Part shown: piece after piece, positions 15,220 through 23,965 of the stretch
Layout of the letters: every line of letters starts with the position of its first letter
Position numbering within the stretch: the first letter of the stretch is position 1
From: Nitrosopolaris sp035691865
GTDB lineage: Archaea > Thermoproteota > Nitrososphaeria > Nitrososphaerales > Nitrososphaeraceae
Length of the DNA stretch: 29,507 nucleotides
Assembly (NCBI GenBank): GCA_035691865.1
Contig: DASSIM010000071.1
Location: 1 to 29,507, forward strand
Direction of reading: 5' to 3'
Made by a program: the position numbers and the translations under genes
The notes under the pieces: model-generated
Told to the model about the DNA's origin: nothing
Seen by the model: only the letters and a program-made list of their open reading frames with translations
Databases searched by the model: none

Positions 15220-15547
15220 AGTCCGCTATACAGTGAGGGTAACAGAGGGTTCAACTGGCTGTGATAGTGAGAAATCTTGCCATCTTGTGTTCCAAGATAC
15301 GCTAGGATTAGGATATCAGGTCAGGTGCGTATGTCTCTGTCATAAAAATAAAGCCGCCGGGGAACGAACCCGGCACACCGACCTGAAACCTGATGAATAT
15401 TGCGATAGAATAGCAAAGAATTACGAGGAAAAACTTCCTTTAATATTTGGAAAGTGGAATTTCCTAAAAAGCCAATTAGGCAGGATTCTGTTATTCGACA
15501 GCTTTGATCTCCTAATCTATGAAAAAGCTGGTTCTAAGAGTAGCTGA
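15197..15547 (+). CDS. Hypothetical cysteine-containing protein, partner of antitoxin-like gene
   Basis: 116 residues, starting at an ATG preceded by a strong ribosome binding site within the upstream gene. Not recognised. Residues 1-20 look beta-stranded (VRYTVRVTEG), followed by CDSEKSCHLVFQDTLGLGYQ and a VRCVCLCHKNKAAG cluster (CxCxC plus His). A polar middle (TDLKPDEYCDRIAKNYEEKL) and a hydrophobic final third (GRILLFDSFDLLIYEK) follow. The cysteine cluster may bind zinc. Overlap and SD show co-translation with the antitoxin-like gene, so the two probably act together. Confidence 0.6.
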   Translation: MKGTETNEVRYTVRVTEGSTGCDSEKSCHLVFQDTLGLGYQVRCVCLCHKNKAAGERTRHTDLKPDEYCDRIAKNYEEKLPLIFGKWNFLKSQLGRILLFDSFDLLIYEKAGSKSS

Positions 15548-15771
15548 AAATCCATGATAAAATTACGCTGTCTGTGGGATCATGGGGTAATGTTTGCTAG
15601 TTGACATTGATTTTGCGAACTTTACAATTGACAAGAGTTGGCTGAGGGTTGCAAACAGTTGGTGAAAGTTTCTGATGATAATATGTGTTGTACACACTTC
15701 TGATAGGTTCATCAAATCACCAAATTGAAATGAAACATCCTTAATGTCAACTACCCCAGCCCTGCCTCCAG

Positions 15772-15849
15772 GAAGATGAAACAATAGAAATAAAGAAAAG
15801 CATAGTCATTGACGCTTCACCAGAAGCTGTTCCCTTTCCTTTTGCTTGA
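15772..15849 (+). pseudogene. N-terminal scrap of an SRPBCC/AHSA1-like protein
   Basis: One frame reads ETIEIKKSIVIDASPEAV, the standard first strand and start of helix 1 of the SRPBCC (START/Bet v1-like) fold, then diverges to PFPFA and a TGA. The rest of the protein is missing, because the S9 peptidase gene ends on the other strand immediately downstream (stop codon end at 15852). Truncated remnant. Confidence 0.55.
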
Positions 15850-15851
15850 TT

Positions 15852-17837
15852 CTACAAGGATAAAGATGATAACCTATTTGCCAAGAACTCTGCTGAATTC
15901 TTTAAAGCCTTTACAAGATTATTATATTTAGTAAAACCATGACCTTCATCATCAAAAACCATGTATTCAACATCGATACCTTTGTTTCTTAACAATTCCA
16001 CTATCTGATCTGATTCATTTTTTACTACTTTTGGATCATTTGCTCCTTGTATTATAAGCAAATTTATTGTTGACTTTATATTGTCGACATAAGTGATAGG
16101 AGATCTTTCTTTGAGGAAATCTTGTTCCTTTTCAGGATCTCCTACCCATTCAGCCATCAATCGTTTCCAGTGTTCTGGTACTGCTTTAGCAAATGTCACC
16201 AGATTACTTGGACCTACTATATCTACCGCTGTCTTCCAATTATAATGCGACAGTCTGGTTATACAGCTTAAAGTTGCAAAGCCTCCAAAGCTTGCACCAA
16301 ATACTCCTATTCTACTAGAATCAATCCATTCCTGTGATACCAACCATTTTGCTGCATATTCTAGGTCTTTGAGCTCTCCTCCTCCCCAATCGTGATATAT
16401 TTTCCTCTCAAAGTTCTTTCCATAACCCGTGCTACCACGAAAATTGGGAGCTAAAACTGCTATTCCTTTGTTTGCAAGATATTGGTAAAATCCAGCATAA
16501 GCATAAGTTGGTCTTTCTTGAGAGGTAGGACCACCATGAATTGAAAGAATGGCTCCAAATTTAGTAATACTATTACTTCCGCTGCTACCACTGCTATTAC
16601 CATGTCTTGGTTTGTATAAAAATGCCTGTATCTCCATTCCATCAAAACTTTTGTATTTGATTAACTCCGGTTGTATCATTATTTGTTCAGGTATGTCCCC
16701 CAGCAGAGATTCGGTTAGCCTGTCAACTTTTTTAGTTTTGATATCTATTAGGTATATGTTTGATGGAGATGTTGGTGTAGTCATGCTAACACCAATTGTT
16801 TTGCCATCAGAAGATATCTTTAAGTCCGCTACAACACCACTACCTTCTTTTGATATATTCTCTGATGTTATCTTTTGTATCTCTCCATTCTGCGTGTTCT
16901 TAAAATAGATATTGCTATACCCATCCACGTTTTCGCTCCAAGCAAGTGTGTTTCCATCCTTGCTGAGATCTATTGATTCTATATCATGTTCTGGTGTTAA
17001 AATCCATTCAATCTTTGATTTGTTAATATTATATAATGCTAGGCCAGCATATTCTCTTCTCAAATCTGATATTATATAGAAGCCTTGTCCACCAGGTAAC
17101 CAGGGACCTGCTATATTCCTGCTTTTAGTCTCTTCTTCAGATTGTAGTGGTGTTACTTGTAGCATTTCATTTCTATCTATATCAAGTAGCCAAATATTAT
17201 ATTCTGTTTGTGTGATGATCTGAAAGCAATTTAGCTTCTTATTGTCTGGAGACCAATAACCAGGGACATACCAACCAGGTTTATTTGTAATACATAAAGC
17301 GTGCTCGTTGTTGTAGTCGTTGTTATTGTTTTCATTTACATTATGTACATATACAAGCATATCAGATGGATTGCTCTCATTTGAGCTGTATGTTATGAAC
17401 TTTCCGTCATGGCTAAAACACTCTGCTCCCCATTCATATCTTACTTTTGGATTTTGTGTTATAGCTTGCGGCCAAAACGAATGAAAAGCATCATTTATTC
17501 TGTATATCTGAAAGTTCTCTGTACCCTGATAATCCGCAAAAAAGACAATGCTATCATCTACTGGCGAACAAAATACATGCCTTACTGCAATATCAATAAA
17601 ATTAGTTAACTGATGTGATGAATATGGTTCGCTACCATCATTATAGGATTGACTTAAAGAAGAACGCTGTCTCCATAGATTAAACTGACCATTTGTATCA
17701 GCAATGTATGTTATCCATGACGATGATGAAGGCAATGGTTCTCTTCTCCTAAGAAAATCAAAACCAGTATAGCGTCTTATTGATGCAAATCTGTCAAAAG
17801 TATATTGTTTATCTATTTTACTTCCAATATTTGTCAC
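15852..17837 (-). CDS. S9 family (prolyl oligopeptidase/acylaminoacyl-type) peptidase
   Basis: 661 residues, the usual size for the family. Residues about 25-390 form the beta-propeller lid with repeated WD40-like PD40 phrases (WITYIADTNGQFNLW, GKFITYSSNES, WSPDNKKLNCF, ISSDGKTIGVSM). From about 400 comes the alpha/beta hydrolase catalytic domain: LSIHGGPTSQERPTYAY, FRGSTGYGKNFER and the nucleophile elbow GASFGG (Ser516), with Asp601 in QGANDPKV and His633 in DEGHGF. It cleaves short peptides or N-acylated amino acids, probably in the cytosol; no signal peptide is seen. Starts at GTG (17835-17837) with GGAAG upstream. Asn/Ser-rich loops (ENNNNDYNNE, GNSSGSSGSN) are insertions relative to typical members. 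Confidence 0.93.
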   Translation of the reverse strand: MTNIGSKIDKQYTFDRFASIRRYTGFDFLRRREPLPSSSSWITYIADTNGQFNLWRQRSSLSQSYNDGSEPYSSHQLTNFIDIAVRHVFCSPVDDSIVFFADYQGTENFQIYRINDAFHSFWPQAITQNPKVRYEWGAECFSHDGKFITYSSNESNPSDMLVYVHNVNENNNNDYNNEHALCITNKPGWYVPGYWSPDNKKLNCFQIITQTEYNIWLLDIDRNEMLQVTPLQSEEETKSRNIAGPWLPGGQGFYIISDLRREYAGLALYNINKSKIEWILTPEHDIESIDLSKDGNTLAWSENVDGYSNIYFKNTQNGEIQKITSENISKEGSGVVADLKISSDGKTIGVSMTTPTSPSNIYLIDIKTKKVDRLTESLLGDIPEQIMIQPELIKYKSFDGMEIQAFLYKPRHGNSSGSSGSNSITKFGAILSIHGGPTSQERPTYAYAGFYQYLANKGIAVLAPNFRGSTGYGKNFERKIYHDWGGGELKDLEYAAKWLVSQEWIDSSRIGVFGASFGGFATLSCITRLSHYNWKTAVDIVGPSNLVTFAKAVPEHWKRLMAEWVGDPEKEQDFLKERSPITYVDNIKSTINLLIIQGANDPKVVKNESDQIVELLRNKGIDVEYMVFDDEGHGFTKYNNLVKALKNSAEFLANRLSSLSL

Positions 17838-18164
17838 TCTTCCTTATTCTTTCTATGTGCACTATTATTAGTCTATTTTGCTAATTGCAACGAGGAGAAG
17901 GAAGAGTCTAATTTATCCTAGCCAAGTTAAAGGAGGCTCGAATAGAATGCCTCCAAGAACAAGCAGAAAGAATCGAACTTTTTGATGTCTTGAGTGGTTC
18001 TAAGGAAGATAATTCTAAAGGAGAAAGGCAACTCTATCCTATTCAATGTGTCTGTGGGTAGCAAAATTCAGGCAATCACTTACGCTTAAGATACAAACGA
18101 ATAATCTAAGTAATTATTCGTGACACGTTATACAGACATTACTTTGTATTTGTGGATATGTAGC
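17838..18164. other. Intergenic region with a coding fragment
   Basis: A plus-strand frame at 17912-18061 has no start codon but reads like a helical protein: ILAKLKEARIECLQEQAERI then ELFDVLSGSKEDN and a QCVCG end. An AAAGGAGG inside it precedes a useless 12-codon ORF. Probably the tail of a lost small gene. Nothing else is seen. Confidence 0.35.
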
Positions 18165-18395
18165 TTAGATTTTATACTTTTTTAAATCAGCAATATTTGA
18201 TCTCAGGAATACCTCAGCACCATCAAACCCTTCGACCTCGGATTTTGGCATCCTGTATTCACCACGTGCGCCCTCCGTTATGATTACGATGGCATCGGTC
18301 TCTATGGCGTCAACATTTCCCACATCGGCCATATCTTTCGATCTGACATTCTTATGGACAATTGCTTCCCAATCAACCACTGGTGAATCTGACAT
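18165..18395 (-). CDS. PRC-barrel/DUF2171-like small protein
   Basis: 76 residues from ATG 18393-18395 (an ATG eight codons upstream is possible). MSDSPVVDWEAIVHKNVRSK then DMADVGNVDAIETDAIVIIT and GARGEYRMPKSEVEGFDGAE. This is the small beta-barrel pattern of PRC-barrel/DUF2171 proteins, in which an (A)RGEYRxPKxxVxGFxGAEV line is characteristic. Such proteins are small cytoplasmic adaptors of unclear function, often stress-associated. A TATATAT element lies just upstream (about 18405-18425). Confidence 0.75.
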   Translation of the reverse strand: MSDSPVVDWEAIVHKNVRSKDMADVGNVDAIETDAIVIITEGARGEYRMPKSEVEGFDGAEVFLRSNIADLKKYKI

Positions 18396-18419
18396 CTTAG
18401 TGTTATATATGAATATCAA

Positions 18420-18784
18420 GCATATATGAGTTTGGTCTTGTATTTCTTATGACGCATCAACTACAACAAATACGGTCGGCTGCAGTTCAGCAATACCCTC
18501 CGATGTTCACAATAATAAGCAATGATAACACTAACTGGCTTCAAGACATTCTTTCAACGCCCACTGGATTGTTAAATCTTTGCACCAGCAGGTTTATTGA
18601 GCCTTCTCTTGCTTTATCAAGTTTAGTTTTGACGGATTCGGTGTTTTATCTAACTCATTAAAATATCTACATCCATCCGATTTCTTTTTATTAATCCCTT
18701 TCCATAATTACGATTCTTAATGATTAAGAATTCAAGATAAATAGTATTCTTGAAATGCAAGTGATTTTGTGGACCGTATGTTAA
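18420..18784. other. Intergenic region with overlapping palindromes
   Basis: A 70-codon plus-strand ORF (18449-18661) shows no family features and is not called. At 18713-18731 there is a perfect ATTCTTAA-TGA-TTAAGAAT hairpin, overlapped by TTCAAGA (18731-18737) pairing with TCTTGAA (18748-18754). Confidence 0.4.
18713..18754. terminator. Tandem hairpins downstream of the coiled-coil gene
   Basis: An 8-bp stem with 3-nt loop (18713-18731) and an alternative 7-bp stem (18731-18737 with 18748-18754) share bases and lie 30-70 nt past the stop of the minus-strand gene. A transcript terminator or an attenuator-like switch is possible. Confidence 0.4.
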
Positions 18785-19162
18785 CTAATCATACAAATCT
18801 TCTGCTCTTTTCATACGTCCTTCCTCAATAGCGAACGCTTCCCTCAGTGGTTTTAATGTATCCTTGATCCTCTCATTTAACTCGGTTTTGAATCGATCCA
18901 TTTCTTCCTTTGTTGCGTCTTTCTCCATTATTAGATTCTCCAAGTCATTAAGGGATGTCATTGTTATATCAAGCAATGAATACACAAACATTAATTGAGT
19001 GTTCAGGTTAGATAGTAAAAGGTTTGTGTTCCGCAGACCTGCCTGTTTTAGCTCCTCAGCACTGTCGACTCGTTTATCTGCAAGCTCTGCATGTTTCGCA
19101 GAGTGCTGTCTGAGAAGCCTGACAAACGAAATCGCATTTCCTGGAATTAGTGGTTTGCTCAT
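18785..19162 (-). CDS. Helical coiled-coil protein, unknown function
   Basis: 125 residues, almost entirely helical. Opens MSKPLIPGNAISFVRLLRQH, followed by HAELADKRVDSAEELKQAG, a middle with MFVYSLLDITMTSLNDLENL and a charged coiled-coil end (TELNERIKDTLKPLREAFAI). No signal peptide or metal motif. A purine-rich GGGGAAAGG just before the ATG supports the start at 19162. It could be a structural or granule-associated protein; no family recognised. Confidence 0.65.
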   Translation of the reverse strand: MSKPLIPGNAISFVRLLRQHSAKHAELADKRVDSAEELKQAGLRNTNLLLSNLNTQLMFVYSLLDITMTSLNDLENLIMEKDATKEEMDRFKTELNERIKDTLKPLREAFAIEEGRMKRAEDLYD

Positions 19163-19247
19163 TTTCCTTTCCCCTTTGTTTCAGTTCCATTTACTTCAAT
19201 CCAGGTATTTATTGCTTGAATTAGGATTTTCGTAAAGAATTGCCATC

Positions 19248-19400
19248 TTGAAATGTAACGTGGACACTTCATCCGAACACGGTAGATTCGACGAATGTTG
19301 TATAAAAGGCTACAACGAGAAATGGTTGAGTTGCCACATAGCATGCCGTATCAATAAAGTTCAATCCAACAAGCGCACATCCTTAATCCGATCGACATGA
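19248..19400 (+). CDS. Possible cysteine-rich microprotein, TTG start
   Basis: A 50-codon plus-strand frame from TTG 19248 to TGA 19398-19400: MKCNVDTSSEHGRFDECCIK, then NEKWLSCHIACRINKVQ and a basic tail. Five cysteines (3, 17, 18, 28 and 32) and two histidines could bind zinc, and the composition is protein-like. There is no ATG and no ribosome binding site, so the call is weak. It overlaps a minus-strand ORF (19159-19344) that looks like a shadow. Confidence 0.35.
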   Translation: MKCNVDTSSEHGRFDECCIKGYNEKWLSCHIACRINKVQSNKRTSLIRST

Positions 19401-19652
19401 TCAGTTCTATTTTAAATATCTCGGGTTACGAAATTATTAGCATTATATATATTTTTCATTAATCATTTAAGAAGTTTGTATTTTATTTAATCCTCACAAT
19501 ATATACAAAAATGTATTTATAGATTTATTTGGTTTTATTTAGTATTTATTGTCAATTCCAACATAACTATAGAAAATACAGAAGTTTTGCATAATATGGC
19601 AAACATAACCAAGGCATTAATGGGATTTTATGCTAAATAAACAGCAGATATG

Positions 19653-21048
19653 ACAATTATGGAGCTACCTCCAAACTTACACTGCGCAGAATCTAGCACA
19701 ATCAATAGAACATTACTTGACCTCAAGAACGAAGGTGTTAGATCGAGATATCACTGAAATTGCAAATCTTCAAACAAGTAATGAAAATTATAGAGTTTTG
19801 TGATTTAGATGTTGTTAAAGGTAAAATTGAACTGAGTGATACAGAACTTATAGTCACTATAACTCATGAAGAAGAATCACATGTAACCATCAAGTTATTC
19901 ACAGTAAGGTAAAAACAATTTGTAGACCAACAGAAGCATCTGGTTGAAATTCTCTAGAAAATGGCAAATCTAGCTGAACAGGAAATAGAGAGATAGAGGA
20001 GGGGATAGAACCCGTGGAGACTAAAGTAATCGAAGATTATGAAGAAATTCTTAATCAACTAAAATATAGAATGGAACGTGCATCTCAGCGCTCTTTTGTT
20101 CATCGATTGGGGGGCGACAAAAGAAAGTGTAGATTTGGTTAAAAAATTTTTAGACGCTGGGATACAAATAATACACGTCATGTATCCTCCACCAATCAAT
20201 TTCACTGTTGATAATAAATACTTCGATGCCACTATAGAGAAAATGGAAGGAGGTAAAATAATGCATAGCATTTTATCTAATAATGATTCCATCTACGTCA
20301 ATCATTATTCATCGTTGTTTGAACAATTATGGGATAATGGAATTGTTTCTTAATTAGAATAAGGGATATTGAAGAAGTCCTAGACTTGACAAACATAAAG
20401 ATTATTCAAAACCCCCAAGATGGAATAAATGTTGCATGGAATATAATAAGAACTGCAAAAGAAGAAGCTTTGATAATGTTTTCAACACCAAACGCTTTTC
20501 GCAGGCAGGTGCACATTTGAGTATTGTGGATATTGAACGAAACAACCGATGTACAACCTAATACAAAATCAAAATACTCATTCCTACTGACAAACAAATT
20601 ACAAACAGAGAATAAAGGAAGCAAAGTTAGAATCTCCTCAAATTGATTTTGGAATTTATGAACATGGAGTTTTTATTGGAATGCATGATAGTAGAATTAA
20701 AGGATGATACAAAAGATAGTTCATACAATACACCAGGTTTGTCAACATACTATAGTGGTAAGTCGATTGCTATATCATATACTTCTATATTCGAAAGCCT
20801 TTGGAAACAGACTGAATTATACCAACAGGTTAAAGAAGGAAATGAATGACTTGCTTCAGCTAATGAACAATTAGAGCATCGGCTAATGAACACAGGAAGA
20901 ATTTATCAATGTGGCAGGGCATAAGTTATGTGCTCCCATTCAGCCGATACTTAGATTAGTAGACGTTCTCCGAAGATGTCCAATGCTAAAGCCACAATTC
21001 CTGTTTTGTTCGCTGAATTTTGTTTTTAATTTTGTCTCCTGGCTCTGA
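19653..21048 (+). pseudogene. Shattered thaumarchaeal sensor histidine kinase
   Basis: Fragments in all three frames follow the order of the Nitrososphaeria-type sensor kinase. LLDLKNEGVRSRY and TEIANLQ (19653-19810) are followed by CDLDVVKGKIELSDTELIV, then by KQFVDQQKHLVE and EGIEPVETKVIEDYEEI. A second sensor repeat begins at 20078: IIHVMYPPPINFTVDNKY, TIEKMEGGKIMHSIL, VNHYSSLFEQLWDNGI. RIRDIEEVLDL and EEALIMFSTPNAFRR (20357-20520) follow, then LKDDTKDSSYNTPGLSTYYS and ISYTSIFESLWKQTELYQQV (20643-20849). Last comes EEFINVAGHKLCAPIQPILR (about 20900-20960), the degenerate phospho-histidine (HisKA) box. The ATPase domain is missing or unrecognisable. Ten or more frame changes make it a pseudogene. 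Confidence 0.85.
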
Positions 21049-21286
21049 GAATTCATTCATACAGAATCAACATGTGGATCCTTTATAGATATATTCACTG
21101 CAGGACTTCAGGGAAAGGGAGCCTGGTTTTATTATCCGCAGAAGTACAACACAATTGCAGAATATTGCCGCCATCAGATAGATTGATGATTACTGCTTTG
21201 CCTCCTGCGTTGGTCGTACTCGTTTAGTATCTATAGACATCCTAATGTAAAGTAACTGATTTAAATAATGAAAGTGATGATAATGT

Positions 21287-21415
21287 ATGTGCGACTTTAT
21301 AGCCTATGAAATCAAGGATAAGTGGCGATTTAAGCACAAGATTGCAGAAGAGGAAGACTTAGAAGATGAACCTGAACTTGAGAAGGTGCAAGAACCTATT
21401 ACGATGACCCAATAA
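21287..21415 (+). CDS. Small acidic protein, 42 aa
   Basis: ATG 21287, TAA 21413-21415. Reads MCDFIAYEIKDKWRFKHKIA followed by an acidic stretch, EEEDLEDEPELEKVQEP. The bipolar layout (basic/aromatic first half, acidic second half) is unlikely for random AT-rich sequence. No family is recognised and no ribosome binding site is obvious. Confidence 0.45.
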   Translation: MCDFIAYEIKDKWRFKHKIAEEEDLEDEPELEKVQEPITMTQ

Positions 21416-21668
21416 GCAAAAGACCATAGCAGAATCCCGTCCTACTGGCCTAATTCTCATCGGTGTATAGTCTAGATCCTTGCAATGGCCATAGCTTCAT
21501 ATTTTTTTCTTTTTAGTACGGATGTGATTTATGGGAATTTCTAGAAATCTTTAGGTAATAAGATTACTCCAACTCAATAACCTAGTACATTCAGCGGGAT
21601 ATGACCACCAACATATGCTCTTGATAGACATACAAGATCTGCTCCTCTCACAGTCGTTCATGATATTG

Positions 21669-23900
21669 TTATTTTTGGGAGTGACTGACAATAGCGGTTT
21701 GTTTAAGATCATAATTAGAAAAAATTTTCTGCTTCTCCAATTCCATTCTTCTTATTTTACTAACATTGAATTTGGGTTTGTATCTTCCAAGTAATATCGA
21801 ATTACTTACGACCGTTACAGAGCTCATTGCCATAGCTAGACCAGCAAGCATTGGAAGCCACCCAAACATATTCAAACCAAATAACGGAACTAACGCCCCT
21901 GCTGCCACCGGTATTAAACCCGCATTGTATACAAATGCCCAGAAAAGATTTTGCTTTATCTTAGATACCGTCTTTTTTCCTAAATCAAGTGCTATAGGAA
22001 CATCTATTAGATCATCTTTTATCAGGATAATGCCTCCGGTCTCTTTGGCAACATCTGTTCCAGAACCTATTGCGATTCCTAGATCAGCTTCTGCTAATGC
22101 TGGTGCATCATTTATGCCATCTCCCACCATTGCCACGACCTTTTTTTCTTCAGCTCTTAGCTTTGAGATTACCTGTTGTTTTTGTTGAGGTAATACTTGA
22201 GCAATAACCCTACTAATTCCGAGTTTAGATGCAACTGCTTTAGCTGTTCTTTCATTATCTCCAGTCAACATTACTACTCCTATTCCCATTGAATTAGTCA
22301 GTATATCAATCGCATCCTTAGCGTTCTCCTTTATAGTATCTGCAAGAGCAATTATTCCTGAAAGTTTATTGTCGATTGCAACAATAGTACCTGTTTTGCC
22401 TTGTATTTCAAGTTGGTTAAGTGTTGTTTCTACAGTTTCAGGAACTGGTATATCATTATCATCCATTAGTTTTCTATTTCCGATAAGAATTGTATGATCT
22501 GCAAATACTGCTCTAAGACCATGACCAGATACTGCTTCAAATGAGCTCGGGTTAGAGATTATCGGAATTCCTTTTTCTTTTGCTCTATTAACAACTGCCT
22601 GGCCTAAAGGATGCTCTGAGCCAGATTCTGCAATTGCAGCAAGCCTAAGCAATTCATTTTCACCTATTCCCGACAAATCCAATATGTCAGTTACAGAGGG
22701 CTTACCTTTTGTCAAAGTTCCAGTTTTATCAAATACTATTGTCTTTACTTTCTTTGCTATTTCCAAATATTCTCCACCCTTAAACAAGATTCCATTTTTG
22801 GCTCCTCTTCCTATTCCCATCATGAGAGCCGCAGGCGTTGCGATACCTAGAGCACAAGGACAAGCAATTATTACTATCGATACAAATGCTAAAAGTGAAA
22901 ATGTCAGTCCTATACCCCCTACAAAGTACCATCCGAGTGCTACGCATGTTGATATTGCTAAAACTGCAGGTACAAAATATTTTGCAACTTGGTCCACTAA
23001 TCTTTGCATCTGTGCCTTTCCTGTTCTTGCCTCCTCAACTAGCGTTATTATCTGTGAAAGTACAGTATCTTGTCCAACTCTTGTAGCTTTGACTTTTAGT
23101 AATCCGCTCTTGTTAATGGTAGCGCCTATGACATCAGCTCCCTTTTCTTTTTCTACAGGTATGCTTTCCCCAGTTATAGCTGATTCGTCTATAGACGATG
23201 AGCCTTCCATCACGATGCCATCTGTTGGTATTCTTTCTCCAGGTCTTATGATCATAACTTCACCTTCCTGTACCTGCTCTACTGGGATTTCTACCTCTTC
23301 ACCTCCTTCCTTAATGACTTTGGTCATTCTTGGCTGAAGATCAAGTAGTTTCCTTACAGCATCAGAAGCTTTTTCTTTGGTCCTTGTTTCAAGCAATCTT
23401 CCTATTAATATTAAGGTGATAATGATTGCTGCAGATTCAAAATAAACTGATTTAAAAGGAAGATATCCTGGAGCTATTGTAACTATCGCACTATACAAAT
23501 ATGCAGCTGTTGTTCCAATCGCAATAAGTGTGTCCATATTAGATGCTTTAGCCTTAATTCCATCCCATAATCCCCGATAGAAGCGCCACCCTATCCAGAA
23601 TTGTAAAGGAGTAGCTAATGCTAGCATTATATAGTTCCCATAACGCATAACTGCCGTAGGAAACAGACCACCGCTGAACTGTGAAGGAAACATGTGAGGT
23701 AAGCTAAAAATAACTATGGGTATTGTTAGTGCTATGCTTATAGTGACATATTTCCTGAGCTTTTTTAGTTCCTTTTCAGGTTGAATAAATTCATCTAAGC
23801 ACTGCTTACTGCAAAAGTAATATTCTCTTCCATCTTTATTATACCGTATTGCATCGGGTTTTTCTTCTACAAACATACCACAAACAGGATCTTTCGCCAT
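21669..23900 (-). CDS. copA: Copper-translocating P1B-type ATPase with N-terminal YHS domain
   Basis: 743 residues; exports Cu+ (probably) across the membrane using ATP. Residues 1-45 are a YHS metal-binding domain (DPVCGM with Cys7; YYFCSKQC with Cys30 and Cys34) instead of the usual HMA domains. Membrane helices lie near 50-68, 87-105, 122-145, 152-170, 308-327 and 335-357. Functional motifs: TGES (243-246), intramembrane CPC (347-349, Cu+/Ag+ type), phosphorylation DKTGTLT (Asp391), the P1B HP pair (His430-Pro431), TGDNERTA and GDGINDAP (593-600), then two C-terminal helices. Length and order are complete. No copper chaperone is adjacent, but a palindrome shared with the YHS microprotein promoter lies 52 nt before the ATG, next to a TATA-like CTTATACA (about 23936-23943, minus strand). 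Confidence 0.93.
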   Translation of the reverse strand: MAKDPVCGMFVEEKPDAIRYNKDGREYYFCSKQCLDEFIQPEKELKKLRKYVTISIALTIPIVIFSLPHMFPSQFSGGLFPTAVMRYGNYIMLALATPLQFWIGWRFYRGLWDGIKAKASNMDTLIAIGTTAAYLYSAIVTIAPGYLPFKSVYFESAAIIITLILIGRLLETRTKEKASDAVRKLLDLQPRMTKVIKEGGEEVEIPVEQVQEGEVMIIRPGERIPTDGIVMEGSSSIDESAITGESIPVEKEKGADVIGATINKSGLLKVKATRVGQDTVLSQIITLVEEARTGKAQMQRLVDQVAKYFVPAVLAISTCVALGWYFVGGIGLTFSLLAFVSIVIIACPCALGIATPAALMMGIGRGAKNGILFKGGEYLEIAKKVKTIVFDKTGTLTKGKPSVTDILDLSGIGENELLRLAAIAESGSEHPLGQAVVNRAKEKGIPIISNPSSFEAVSGHGLRAVFADHTILIGNRKLMDDNDIPVPETVETTLNQLEIQGKTGTIVAIDNKLSGIIALADTIKENAKDAIDILTNSMGIGVVMLTGDNERTAKAVASKLGISRVIAQVLPQQKQQVISKLRAEEKKVVAMVGDGINDAPALAEADLGIAIGSGTDVAKETGGIILIKDDLIDVPIALDLGKKTVSKIKQNLFWAFVYNAGLIPVAAGALVPLFGLNMFGWLPMLAGLAMAMSSVTVVSNSILLGRYKPKFNVSKIRRMELEKQKIFSNYDLKQTAIVSHSQK

Positions 23901-23951
23901 CTGTTGTTATCTTGTATTATAGCTAGAAGACCAGATGTATAAGCTTAAGTG

Positions 23952-23965
23952 TTTACAATTGTAAA
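23952..23965. promoter_or_regulatory. Palindromic operator TTTACAATTGTAAA (copy 2) upstream of the Cu ATPase
   Basis: A perfect 14-bp palindrome whose 12-bp core is identical to that at 14043-14054. It lies about 10 nt upstream of the ATPase TATA-like element and 52 nt from its ATG. Confidence 0.65.

Noticed and set aside
15357..15373. CCGGG-GAACGAA-CCCGG resembling a tRNA T-arm (on the minus strand loop TTCGTTC)
   Set aside because: The loop lacks the conserved A58 position, no acceptor, D- or anticodon arm can be built around it, and it lies inside a coding frame.
15563..15784. 73-codon minus-strand ORF starting MFHLPGGRAGVV
   Set aside because: Composition is borderline protein-like but no family, no ribosome binding site and no promoter were found; not strong enough to call.
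18449..18661. 70-codon plus-strand ORF
   Set aside because: No recognisable motif, no upstream signal, and unusual composition for this genome.
21766..22188. 140-codon plus-strand ORF
   Set aside because: Shadow of the ATPase C-terminal half.
22684..23337. Long (217-codon) plus-strand ORF
   Set aside because: Antisense to the Cu ATPase; its text is the mirror of membrane and P-domain codons, with no independent family signal.
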